Source: Alphaproteobacteria bacterium (GTDB lineage: Bacteria; Pseudomonadota; Alphaproteobacteria; G02398745; G023898745). Taken from it: DNA of 6,393 nt. Within the stretch, counting starts at the first letter, position 1. The number at the start of each line of letters is the position of its first letter. The stretch lies in assembly GCA_027366195.1 (NCBI GenBank), contig DAHXKW010000098.1, forward strand, positions 1 to 6,393, in the 5' to 3' direction. Below the pieces are notes generated by a model. That model had not been told where the DNA came from and searched no databases. It saw nothing but the letters and a program-made list of their open reading frames with translations. The position numbers were made by a program, and so were the translations under genes. Shown here in pieces: positions 1 to 6,388 of this stretch.

Positions 1-38
1 TCCCTCAATAATTGATACTCTTTTTGCGTAATATTCAT
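1..38 (-). CDS. Possible 5' end of a leftward gene cut by the window edge
   Basis: Reading leftward from an ATG at 38-36, the frame stays open to the edge and gives MNITQKEYQLLR. All three rightward frames across the same bases hit stops, which mildly favours this strand. The peptide is hydrophilic and helix-like but too short to assign to a family. No good Shine-Dalgarno sequence is seen ahead of the ATG, although the upstream bases are very A/T-rich, as expected for a promoter region. It could equally be chance. Confidence 0.3.
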   Translation of the reverse strand, partial: MNITQKEYQLLR

Positions 39-86
39 TCGAATTTTTATTAACTTTTTCTAAAATCTACACCACATAATACAATT

Positions 87-236
87 ATGCAAATCTTTCA
101 AGATCTAGAAAAACTTTTTACCATACCAGGTGAACGGTTACCGAAATCAAAACACTTAAGGAAGGTAAAAAATGAGCATTCTAGGAAACCTGAAAGCGCT
201 TGTTTTGTTGAAGATTTTTCATTTTATTTTACATAA
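87..236 (+). CDS. Unproven 49-codon ORF
   Basis: An ATG at 87-89 opens a 49-codon frame ending in TAA at 234-236. The product starts MQIFQDLEKLFTIPGERL, is rich in Lys/Arg in the middle and aromatic at the end (FSFYFT). I do not recognise it. There is no Shine-Dalgarno sequence ahead of it. A weak CATAAT -10-like hexamer at 75-80 would leave almost no leader. An open frame of this length is moderately unlikely by chance in DNA this AT-rich, but not exceptional. It overlaps the better-supported start at 172 in another frame, and at most one is likely to be real. It could also be a relic of a decayed gene. Confidence 0.2.
   Translation: MQIFQDLEKLFTIPGERLPKSKHLRKVKNEHSRKPESACFVEDFSFYFT
158..165 (+). 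promoter_or_regulatory. Strong Shine-Dalgarno sequence before a 25-codon ORF
   Basis: AAGGAAGG lies 6 nt (TAAAAA) before the ATG at 172-174. This is close to ideal in both sequence and spacing. It stands out because nrdJ itself and the other genes here have weak or no such site. Confidence 0.4.
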
Positions 237-249
237 TTTTAATTATTAA
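172..249 (+). CDS. Possible 25-residue hydrophobic peptide upstream of nrdJ
   Basis: The ATG at 172 is preceded by AAGGAAGG at ideal spacing and opens a 25-codon frame ending in TAA at 247-249. The product begins MSILGNLKALVLLKIF and is mostly hydrophobic with a few basic residues and a polar end, so it could span or lie on a membrane. I do not recognise it. It lies about 90 bp upstream of nrdJ on the same strand. It could be a leader peptide, a small membrane protein of the size range of type I toxins, or the leftover start of a degraded gene. The stop codon falls inside the A/T hairpin at 237-256. Support rests only on the ribosome binding site and hydrophobicity. Confidence 0.35.
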   Translation: MSILGNLKALVLLKIFHFILHNFNY

Positions 250-256
250 ATTAAAA
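237..256. repeat. Perfect 8-bp A/T inverted repeat
   Basis: TTTTAATT at 237-244 pairs perfectly with AATTAAAA at 249-256 around an ATTA loop. With no G-C pairs and no following T-run it is a poor intrinsic terminator. It may be a protein-binding palindrome, or a chance product of AT-rich DNA. Confidence 0.35.
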
Positions 257-284
257 ATGGGTAGAAAATGGTAGCTGTCAAGAC

Positions 285-313
285 TTGTATTCCAAATTTT
301 CTCCTTCTAAAAA
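285..313 (+). promoter_or_regulatory. nrdJ: Weak candidate promoter for nrdJ
   Basis: TTGTAT (285-290) and TAAAAA (308-313), separated by 17 bp, resemble sigma-70 -35 and -10 hexamers. They would start transcription about 20 bp before the nrdJ ATG. In such AT-rich DNA similar matches are common, so this is tentative. Confidence 0.2.
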
Positions 314-342
314 TTAAGTAAGATCTTTATTTTCGAAAAATC

Positions 343-3300
343 ATGCAAATCTTGCGCCAATACACAGTAAATAATGCTTATGATAATATCAAATTCAAAA
401 AAACGCATTCGGAAATTCGCAATCCTGATGGCACAATTGTATTTCGACATGAAAACATCGAAGTGCCCGACCAGTGGTCTCAAATTGCTTGCGATGTATT
501 AGCGCAAAAATATTTTCGAAAAAAAGGTGTTCCCCTAGAAACAGAAATTGTTCCAGAAGAAGGTGTCCCGGCATGGCTTCAAAGACGCGTGCCAAAAGAA
601 GGGACAAAATTTGGTAGAGAAACAAGTGCGAAGCAAGTATTCGATAGACTTGCTGGTTGTTGGGCCTATTGGGGGTTTAAAGAAGGTTATTTTGATACAG
701 AAGAAGATGTGCGTGCGTTTTATGATGAAATGCGTTTCATGCTAGCTAATCAGATGGCAGCCCCTAATTCGCCTCAGTGGTTTAATACGGGATTATATTG
801 GGCGTATGGTATAACCGGAGAACCTCAGGGACATTACTATATTAACAACAAAACAAAAGAAATGTGTTTTGCCACTTCATCTTACGAACGGCCTCAACCC
901 CATGCTTGCTTTATTCAAAGTATCGGTGATGACTTGGTGAATGAAGGCGGCATTATGGATTTATGGGTACGAGAAGCCCGTTTGTTTAAATATGGTTCTG
1001 GTACGGGAACAAATTTTTCAAACTTGCGCGGTAATGGTGAATTGCTATCAGGAGGGGGGAAATCTTCTGGGCTTATTAGTTTTTTAAAAATTGGTGACAG
1101 AGCTGCTGGAGCAATCAAATCAGGCGGCACTACAAGACGTGCAGCTAAAATGGTTATTGTCGATATTGATCACCCTGACATTGAAGAATTTATCGATTGG
1201 AAAGTAAAAGAAGAGCGAAAAGTGGTTGCTTTAATTACGGGTTCTAAAATTAGCAAGCGGTATCTTCAAATACTTTTTGATGCCTGCAAAGCAGAGGATG
1301 GTTCTGCTGTAAAAAATGCCATCAGAGAAGCGCGAAAACAGATGATCCCTGAAAATTATATTCAAAGAACAGTTCAAATGGCAAAAATGGGTATCGAACA
1401 TCTTGAATTTGAAGTTTATGATAAAGATTGGGATTCTGAGGCTTATTTAACAGTTTCTGGTCAAAATTCGAACAATACAGTTCGCGTAACTGATGCGTAC
1501 TTAAATGCTGTTGAAAATGATTCCGATTGGCATTTGACAAACAGGACTGATCGTTCAGTGGCCAAAACAATCAAAGCCAGGGAATTGTGGGATAGAATTG
1601 GGCTTGCTGCCTGGAGTTGTGCTGATCCGGGAATCCATTTTGATACATGTATTAATGATTGGCATACTTGCCCCAATTCTGGTCGAATTAATGCCAGTAA
1701 TCCTTGTTCTGAGTATATGTTTTTAGATGATACTGCTTGTAATTTGGCGTCTTTGAATTTAATGCAATTTTATACGGGTGAAACGATTGATATCGCTTCT
1801 TATGTTCATGCGCTTCGTTTGTGGGCTATTGTGCTCGAAATCTCGGTTGCAATGGCTCAGTTCCCAGGGAAACGTATTGCACAGTTGTCTCATGATTTCA
1901 GAACCCTAGGTCTTGGTTATGCAAACCTTGGTGGGCTTTTGATGGCAATGGGAATTCCCTATGACAGTCCAAAAGGAAGAAATCTTGGTGGGATGCTTGC
2001 TTCTATCCTAACAGGTGTTGTTTATCATACATCTGCTCTTATGGCTAAGGAGTTGGGACCATTCCAAGAATTTTCTAACAATAAAGAACCTATGCTACGT
2101 GTGATGCGAAACCATAGACGTGCTTCTTATGGTGAAACATCGGGATATGAATCATTATCCACTCCGCCCGTCCCTATCGATCACAAAGCATTGGACAGCC
2201 AGGACTTAGGTAACACTGCTAAATTGATCTGGGATGAAGTTGTCGAGCTTGGAGAACAATATGGTTTCCGTAACGCTCAAGCCACTGTTATTGCCCCAAC
2301 CGGTACAATTGGTTTGGTCATGGACTGTGATACAACAGGTGTTGAGCCTGATTTTGCTCTTGTGAAGTTTAAAAAATTAGCAGGTGGTGGGTATTTCAAG
2401 ATTATTAACCGCATGGTAACGTTAGGATTGCAAAATCTTGGGTATACAGAAAAGCAAATAACTGGCATTACAGATTATGTTGTTGGAGTAGGATCTTTGA
2501 AAGACGCACCACATATTAATCATAAAACCTTGAAAGAAAAAGGTGTGACCGCTGAAATGTTGGCTAAAATTGAGACGCAATTACAGTCAGCCTTTGATAT
2601 TAGGTTTGTTATAAACGCATCGACCCTTGGTGAGGAGTTTTGTGGTGCACTAGAAGGAAATCCTCAAGATGACATTCTTGTGAGACTCGGCTTCTCGGAA
2701 GAAGCTATCAATACAGCCAATGTATACTGCTGTGGTGCCATGACTATCGAAGGGGCACCACATCTTAAGCCAGAACATTTAGCTGTTTTTGATTGTGCTA
2801 ACCCTTGTGGAAAATTAGGAAAACGCTTTTTATCAGTAGAAAGCCATATCCGAATGTTAGCTGCCGTCCAGCCTTATATCTCAGGCTCTATTTCTAAAAC
2901 TATTAACATGCCCAACTCTGCTTCTGTAGAGGATTGTTTAGATGCCTATACCCTATCTTGGAAATTGGGATTAAAGGCGAATGCTCTTTATAGAGACGGA
3001 TCTAAGCTTTCTCAGCCATTAAATACTGTTATGGACGATGATATCGATTTGACTGAAATGGACCACCAAGAAAAAATAGAGGCTGTTGCTGAAGCCTTAG
3101 CTAATGTAACTATCCAACGCAAACGACTACCCAATAGACGTGTGGGTTATACACAAAAAGCAAAAATCAGTGGTCATAATATATATCTTCGTACAGGAGA
3201 ATATGATGACGGTAAACTGGGAGAAATATTTATTGATATGCATAAAGAAGGTTCAGCTTTTAGATCACTAATGCACAATTTTGCTATGGCCATTTCGATC

Positions 3301-3711
3301 GCCTTACAGTATGGGGTACCTTTAGAAGAATTCGTAGATGTATTCGTCTTTACCCGTTTTGAGCCTTGTGGGATGGTTCAAGGAAACGATCATGTCAAAA
3401 TGGCTACATCAATCTTAGATTATCTCTTTAGGGAGCTTGCTATAAGCTATTTAGGACGATACGACTTGGCGCACGTAAAAATTGATGAACTCAGCCCAGA
3501 CTCCATAGCTCACGTGGATGGACACGTTTTGTCGATTAATTCTATCAGGGCAGCGGGTGGTTATCGTCCTACTACTCAATCGGCATCCAGCATATCGAAG
3601 ACTTTGGGTTACGCGGGAGACAGTTGTGCAGACTGTGGTAATTTTACCATGGTCCGTAATGGCACGTGTCTAAAGTGTAACACCTGTGGTGCAACAAGTG
3701 GTTGTTCTTAA
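343..3711 (+). CDS. nrdJ: Vitamin B12-dependent (class II) ribonucleoside-diphosphate reductase
   Basis: Cytoplasmic enzyme that reduces ribonucleotides to deoxyribonucleotides using adenosylcobalamin to generate the active-site thiyl radical. It needs no oxygen and no separate radical subunit. The 1122 residues show the whole class II core: redox Cys189 (PHACFIQ), the allosteric/substrate loop GDRAAGAIKSGGTTRR (251-266), the radical finger NPCSE (453-457; thiyl Cys455) with partner redox Cys466 eleven residues on, and the APTGTIG loop (651-657). A TSCPD-type domain follows (about 930-1040). The tail is a cysteine-rich CxxC...CxxCxxC...C (C1095, C1098, C1109, C1112, C1115, C1121) that re-reduces the active site and may bind zinc. 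No ATP-cone is seen at the N-terminus. The length is slightly below the roughly 1200 residues I recall for alphaproteobacterial homologues, mainly because of a short linker (1045-1092). The ATG at 343 is the only start after the in-frame stop at 319-321 and fits the family N-terminus. It has no Shine-Dalgarno sequence. No nrdAB is visible here. Confidence 0.97.
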   Translation: MQILRQYTVNNAYDNIKFKKTHSEIRNPDGTIVFRHENIEVPDQWSQIACDVLAQKYFRKKGVPLETEIVPEEGVPAWLQRRVPKEGTKFGRETSAKQVFDRLAGCWAYWGFKEGYFDTEEDVRAFYDEMRFMLANQMAAPNSPQWFNTGLYWAYGITGEPQGHYYINNKTKEMCFATSSYERPQPHACFIQSIGDDLVNEGGIMDLWVREARLFKYGSGTGTNFSNLRGNGELLSGGGKSSGLISFLKIGDRAAGAIKSGGTTRRAAKMVIVDIDHPDIEEFIDWKVKEERKVVALITGSKISKRYLQILFDACKAEDGSAVKNAIREARKQMIPENYIQRTVQMAKMGIEHLEFEVYDKDWDSEAYLTVSGQNSNNTVRVTDAYLNAVENDSDWHLTNRTDRSVAKTIKARELWDRIGLAAWSCADPGIHFDTCINDWHTCPNSGRINASNPCSEYMFLDDTACNLASLNLMQFYTGETIDIASYVHALRLWAIVLEISVAMAQFPGKRIAQLSHDFRTLGLGYANLGGLLMAMGIPYDSPKGRNLGGMLASILTGVVYHTSALMAKELGPFQEFSNNKEPMLRVMRNHRRASYGETSGYESLSTPPVPIDHKALDSQDLGNTAKLIWDEVVELGEQYGFRNAQATVIAPTGTIGLVMDCDTTGVEPDFALVKFKKLAGGGYFKIINRMVTLGLQNLGYTEKQITGITDYVVGVGSLKDAPHINHKTLKEKGVTAEMLAKIETQLQSAFDIRFVINASTLGEEFCGALEGNPQDDILVRLGFSEEAINTANVYCCGAMTIEGAPHLKPEHLAVFDCANPCGKLGKRFLSVESHIRMLAAVQPYISGSISKTINMPNSASVEDCLDAYTLSWKLGLKANALYRDGSKLSQPLNTVMDDDIDLTEMDHQEKIEAVAEALANVTIQRKRLPNRRVGYTQKAKISGHNIYLRTGEYDDGKLGEIFIDMHKEGSAFRSLMHNFAMAISIALQYGVPLEEFVDVFVFTRFEPCGMVQGNDHVKMATSILDYLFRELAISYLGRYDLAHVKIDELSPDSIAHVDGHVLSINSIRAAGGYRPTTQSASSISKTLGYAGDSCADCGNFTMVRNGTCLKCNTCGATSGCS

Positions 3712-3719
3712 ATTCATTC

Positions 3720-3756
3720 CACTTAGATTATAAAAATCCTATAATAGATTTAAGTG
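3720..3756 (+). promoter_or_regulatory. Imperfect AT-rich hairpin with an embedded TATAAT
   Basis: After the nrdJ stop, CACTTA (3720-3725) pairs with TAAGTG (3751-3756), and inside it ATTATA (3727-3732) pairs with TATAAT (3740-3745), leaving unequal bulges. There is no T-run after it, so it is a weak terminator candidate. The TATAAT at 3740-3745 is a perfect -10 hexamer and would give a transcript starting about 25 bp before the downstream gene. The matching -35 (TTCCAC, 3717-3722) is poor. The element could be a promoter, an mRNA 3' structure, or both. Confidence 0.4.
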
Positions 3757-3776
3757 AGTGAGCCGAGATATAAGGA

Positions 3777-4730
3777 TTGCAGTTAACACGAGAAGATTTA
3801 GAGCATATTTCTTCAGGGCAATTCTCCAAATTGATAACTTGGCAGGCTTCAGATATGGATCCTAATCGTGTTATTATCCCAGCTCCACCCTATCTATTTA
3901 TGTATGAGGTCATTTACCTTGATCAAGATCATATTAGATATAGGTGTCATCCTGACAGAAATCCGTTATTACAGGAATGTGATACATTACCTGCAGGTAT
4001 AGCTTTGGAATTCTTCCAGGGTTATATGGTATTAGCCGATTGGATGGGGTATGCAGCTCTTCCGCAAAACAGTATGCACAGAATTCATCGGGCTTTAGGT
4101 GGAAAATTTGAATATGTAGCCCCCCTACCCTCTATTCATAATACACTAGATATTGATATACGCATTACAAAGGTAACCAAATTCGGAAAGACAACTATCT
4201 TACAGTACCAGGGAGAAATGAGCTCAAATGGTCAAACAATTATTCGCATTAAGGATTTTAGTGGTATTTTTTATGAAAAGGGTACAGCCAAATCAGGGAA
4301 CGTTGCGTATATCCCACAAGAGACTTCTCCCGTTCAAACACTTCCTTCTACCATCCAAACAAAATTGCGCACCTACGATACCGTTGATGTATATAGTGAA
4401 CAATACTTAGAAGGAATTCGGGCTATAGATCCAAAAGAATGGTGTTTTAACTGTCATTTTGTCAATGATCCGTGCATGCCAGGATCATTTTTGTTTCAAG
4501 CATTTTTTGATATTATGTCGCAATATCTAGGGCGTTTAGTTCAACCTGTTTCTGGCCAAGAAATTCTCTCTTCTGCCAAATTACATGTTTTGCCAAGTAA
4601 TAAAGAGCTGCGTTTGTGTATTGCCATAAAAGAACGTGAAAGTAGCAACCCAGGAAAAATTAATTGTTTGTATACGATCTATGTCGACAACATCCAAGCT
4701 TTTAGTGTTGAGAATATCACTATTGTGTAA
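3777..4730 (+). CDS. Stand-alone FabA-like double hot-dog protein (putative 3-hydroxyacyl dehydratase)
   Basis: 317-residue protein resembling the FabA-type dehydratase domains of PfaC-like PUFA/polyketide synthases, here not fused to anything. FabA-like features come in order: LTREDLE at 3-9, PAPPYLFM at 35-42, and a first hot-dog (about 32-170) with LPAGIALEF at 71-79. The second hot-dog (about 195-317) has the classic CHFVNDPCMPG at 226-236. By analogy it would dehydrate a 3-hydroxyacyl thioester on a carrier protein. His227 matches the FabA catalytic His. The acid expected 14 residues later is Gln241, whereas the equivalent position of the first hot-dog is Glu78, and the first hot-dog lacks the His (Leu64). 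No signal peptide or membrane segment is seen. The start is TTG, directly after an in-frame TAA (3771-3773). AAGGA abuts the start rather than sitting 5-9 nt ahead, but the family N-terminus supports this start. The gene is 65 bp from nrdJ and overlaps map tail to tail. Fold is fairly sure; substrate unknown. Confidence 0.7.
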   Translation: MQLTREDLEHISSGQFSKLITWQASDMDPNRVIIPAPPYLFMYEVIYLDQDHIRYRCHPDRNPLLQECDTLPAGIALEFFQGYMVLADWMGYAALPQNSMHRIHRALGGKFEYVAPLPSIHNTLDIDIRITKVTKFGKTTILQYQGEMSSNGQTIIRIKDFSGIFYEKGTAKSGNVAYIPQETSPVQTLPSTIQTKLRTYDTVDVYSEQYLEGIRAIDPKEWCFNCHFVNDPCMPGSFLFQAFFDIMSQYLGRLVQPVSGQEILSSAKLHVLPSNKELRLCIAIKERESSNPGKINCLYTIYVDNIQAFSVENITIV

Positions 4731-5472
4731 AAATTTCTGCCCCCGTGGACGTAACACCTATAGAGTGTTCCCACTGAGCCGATAATGAATGATCTCGTGT
4801 GATGGCTGTCCATCCATCCTTAAGAATATCCATCTGCCATTTACCAGCATTGATCATTGGTTCTATCGTGAAGAACATACCTTCTTCCAGTAAAATTCCT
4901 GTTCCTTTCTGGCCGTAATGTAGAACAGATGGTTCATCGTGAAAAACTCTACCAAGGCCATGTCCGCAAAAATCACGAACAACCGAAAAACCTTTGCTTT
5001 CAGCTATTGTTTGAATAACGTGTCCAATATCTCCAAGGCGGGTACCGGGTCGAACGATATCAATAGCGCGCATAAGACATTGATAAGTCGTATCTACAAG
5101 CAACTGTGCTCGTTTGCTAACTTTGCCTATGATGAACATACGACTTGTATCACCATACCAACCATCCAAGATCACTGTCACGTCAATATTTAAGATATCC
5201 CCTTCTTTTAGAATATCAGTTGTACAAGGTATACCGTGACAAATGACGTGGTTAATAGAAGTACAAATTGATTTAGGATAACCTTTATAATTTAAAGGTG
5301 CAGGAATGGCGTTATGTTTAATAATAAAATCATGGCATAAATCATTTAACTCTAGTGTTGAAACACCAGTCTTAACGTAAGGCGTAATGAAATCAAGCAC
5401 CTGCGCAGCTAATTTGCCTGCTTTTCGCATGCCCACATAGTCATCTTGTTTATGAATTGTAATCGACATCAT
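4720..5472 (-). CDS. map: Type I methionine aminopeptidase
   Basis: Cytoplasmic metalloprotease that removes the initiator Met from nascent proteins when the second residue is small, acting after peptide deformylase. The 250-residue sequence is a single pita-bread domain without an N-terminal extension. All key residues are present and fall at the same numbers as in the E. coli enzyme: His79 (CHG), metal ligands Asp97 (NID), Asp108 (YGD), His171 (GHG), Glu204 (IEP) and Glu235 (WEH). It is about 14 residues shorter than the E. coli protein (264 aa), mainly at the C-terminus. Two adjacent ATG codons (5472-5470 and 5469-5467) could start it; neither has a clear Shine-Dalgarno sequence at normal spacing. 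Its last 11 bp overlap the end of the convergent FabA-like gene. It is transcribed divergently from the tRNA pair across a gap of about 90 bp. Confidence 0.97.
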   Translation of the reverse strand: MMSITIHKQDDYVGMRKAGKLAAQVLDFITPYVKTGVSTLELNDLCHDFIIKHNAIPAPLNYKGYPKSICTSINHVICHGIPCTTDILKEGDILNIDVTVILDGWYGDTSRMFIIGKVSKRAQLLVDTTYQCLMRAIDIVRPGTRLGDIGHVIQTIAESKGFSVVRDFCGHGLGRVFHDEPSVLHYGQKGTGILLEEGMFFTIEPMINAGKWQMDILKDGWTAITRDHSLSAQWEHSIGVTSTGAEIFTQ

Positions 5473-5484
5473 AATTTATCAAAC

Positions 5485-5490
5485 AATTTA
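5485..5490 (-). promoter_or_regulatory. map: Candidate -10 element for map
   Basis: On the minus strand a TATAAA hexamer lies about 12-18 nt ahead of the map start. No convincing -35 is found 16-18 bp further upstream. The transcript would have a very short leader, which agrees with the lack of a Shine-Dalgarno site. Confidence 0.25.
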
Positions 5491-5498
5491 TACCTTAT

Positions 5499-5519
5499 TG
5501 TACGGTATCCAAACGTACA
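5499..5519. repeat. Inverted repeat between map and the tRNA genes
   Basis: TGTACG (5499-5504) and CGTACA (5514-5519) form a perfect 6-bp inverted repeat around 9 bases. It lies between the divergent map gene and the tRNA promoter and overlaps the spacer of the putative map promoter. That would suit a repressor site, but no regulator is identified. Confidence 0.3.
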
Positions 5520-5524
5520 GAGAC

Positions 5525-5553
5525 TACCCAAAAGTGTTAATAAATGCTATAAA
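5525..5553 (+). promoter_or_regulatory. Promoter for the tRNA-Val/tRNA-Leu pair
   Basis: TATAAA at 5548-5553 is preceded directly by TGC, forming an extended -10. A weak -35 (TACCCA, 5525-5530) lies 17 bp upstream. Transcription would start around 5560, just before the first tRNA base, so both tRNAs would be made as one short precursor. Confidence 0.45.
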
Positions 5554-5561
5554 TACTTTGG

Positions 5562-5636
<75 letters not shown>

Positions 5637-5641
5637 TTTAT

Positions 5642-5726
<85 letters not shown>

Positions 5727-5732
5727 CTTTCT

Positions 5733-6308
5733 TTATCTGTTTTTCATGTAATCCTTATAAGGCGTAGAAGTACTATCACGTAAATCCCAATGCTTTTGTA
5801 AAATAGTTGCAACTTCGGGTTGATTAACTAGAATCACTAAGACTTCTGCATTCTTAAACTCTGCGCCATTTGTCCAGTTATAAGATCCAATGAGAGACGT
5901 TATGCCATCGATAATAATAACCTTGCGATGGGCAATAGCAGGTTTATGGTCGATTTTTACAGGGATGCCAGCCATTGCCAGGTCAGGAACATATGTGGAA
6001 CTGTCTTGTGCAGTTTGTGTTTTATCAGCAATAATATAAACTTTTACACCCCTTTTATAAGCACGTAGTAATGCAGCAGCGATTGGTTGCCCTGTTAATT
6101 GGTAAGCATGGACGTATATTGTTTTTGTAGCACCATCAATAAGCTGAACAATACGTCCAAAACATTTGTCTTTAGGTGGGCATAAAATTTCGAGTTCTGT
6201 TGCTTTCGCTTTTTCACCAGGTATAATTGTTAAGGGGGTTATAGGGTCGGTGAGTGCGGGACGACTTATTGGTCCTGAAAACAGGTGGAACAAGGTAAAA
6301 AATAACAT
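5733..6308 (-). CDS. Phospholipase D-like (single HKD) exported nuclease/lipase
   Basis: About 191 residues (192 from the GTG). One PLD domain carries the complete HxKx4Dx6GS motif: His128, Lys130, Asp135, Gly142-Ser143, then SYNWT, with a later Asn154/Glu156 as in the Nuc/rickettsial Pld group (numbering from the GTG). Single-HKD proteins dimerise to form one active site and cleave phosphodiesters by a phospho-histidine intermediate; substrates may be DNA or phospholipid, which sequence alone does not settle. Residues 2-13 are hydrophobic (MLFFTLFHLF), suggesting export or membrane anchoring, but there is no positive charge before them. GTG at 6311-6309 and ATG at 6308-6306 are adjacent; I prefer ATG. 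The frame stays open upstream to a TAG (6347-6345) without another normal start. No clear Shine-Dalgarno site. The gene converges on the tRNA pair. In Rickettsia, homologues are secreted and linked to host membrane lysis; that role here is inference. Confidence 0.85.
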   Translation of the reverse strand: MLFFTLFHLFSGPISRPALTDPITPLTIIPGEKAKATELEILCPPKDKCFGRIVQLIDGATKTIYVHAYQLTGQPIAAALLRAYKRGVKVYIIADKTQTAQDSSTYVPDLAMAGIPVKIDHKPAIAHRKVIIIDGITSLIGSYNWTNGAEFKNAEVLVILVNQPEVATILQKHWDLRDSTSTPYKDYMKNR

Positions 6309-6338
6309 CACGATTGTTTCTATTTTAATATTATTTAT

Positions 6339-6367
6339 ATTATACTATAAATTTAAATATTTTTAAA
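6339..6367 (-). promoter_or_regulatory. Promoter for the PLD-like gene
   Basis: On the minus strand TTTAAA (6367-6362, 4 of 6 matches to the -35 consensus) and a perfect TATAAT (6344-6339) are 17 bp apart. The predicted start near 6332 leaves a leader of about 24 nt before the ATG at 6308, which makes a separate transcript for this gene likely. Confidence 0.5.
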
Positions 6368-6378
6368 TAAGCATGTGG

Positions 6379-6388
6379 CCTTTAAAGG
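6379..6388. repeat. 10-bp palindrome at the right edge
   Basis: CCTTTAAAGG is a perfect palindrome just upstream of the -35 of the PLD-like gene. It could be an operator, part of a feature beyond the window, or chance. Confidence 0.2.

Larger units (their letters stand above)
1..342. other. Upstream region of nrdJ without a secure gene
   Basis: Very AT-rich stretch before nrdJ. It holds a possible truncated leftward ORF at the edge, two overlapping small rightward ORFs (87-236 and 172-249), an A/T hairpin (237-256) and a weak candidate nrdJ promoter. I looked for a cobalamin riboswitch because nrdJ encodes a B12 enzyme. Only a short GGAAACCTG string resembles part of the B12 box, and the rest of the conserved core is absent. 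No pair of NrdR-box-like palindromes was recognised. Confidence 0.6.

Noticed and set aside
120..200. Possible cobalamin riboswitch upstream of nrdJ
   Set aside because: Only GGAAACCTG resembles the B12 box. The conserved C-rich core and the typical paired elements are missing, and the region is too AT-rich.
268..321. 17-codon ORF just before nrdJ, starting with ATG at 268
   Set aside because: Too short, with no ribosome binding site and no recognisable composition; it ends in the TAA at 319-321.
1322..1676. Leftward ORFs inside nrdJ
   Set aside because: They are shadows of a highly conserved coding frame with no start signals or recognisable products.
4939..5193. 84-residue ORF antisense to map
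   Set aside because: It lies wholly inside the conserved map gene and its product is not recognisable.
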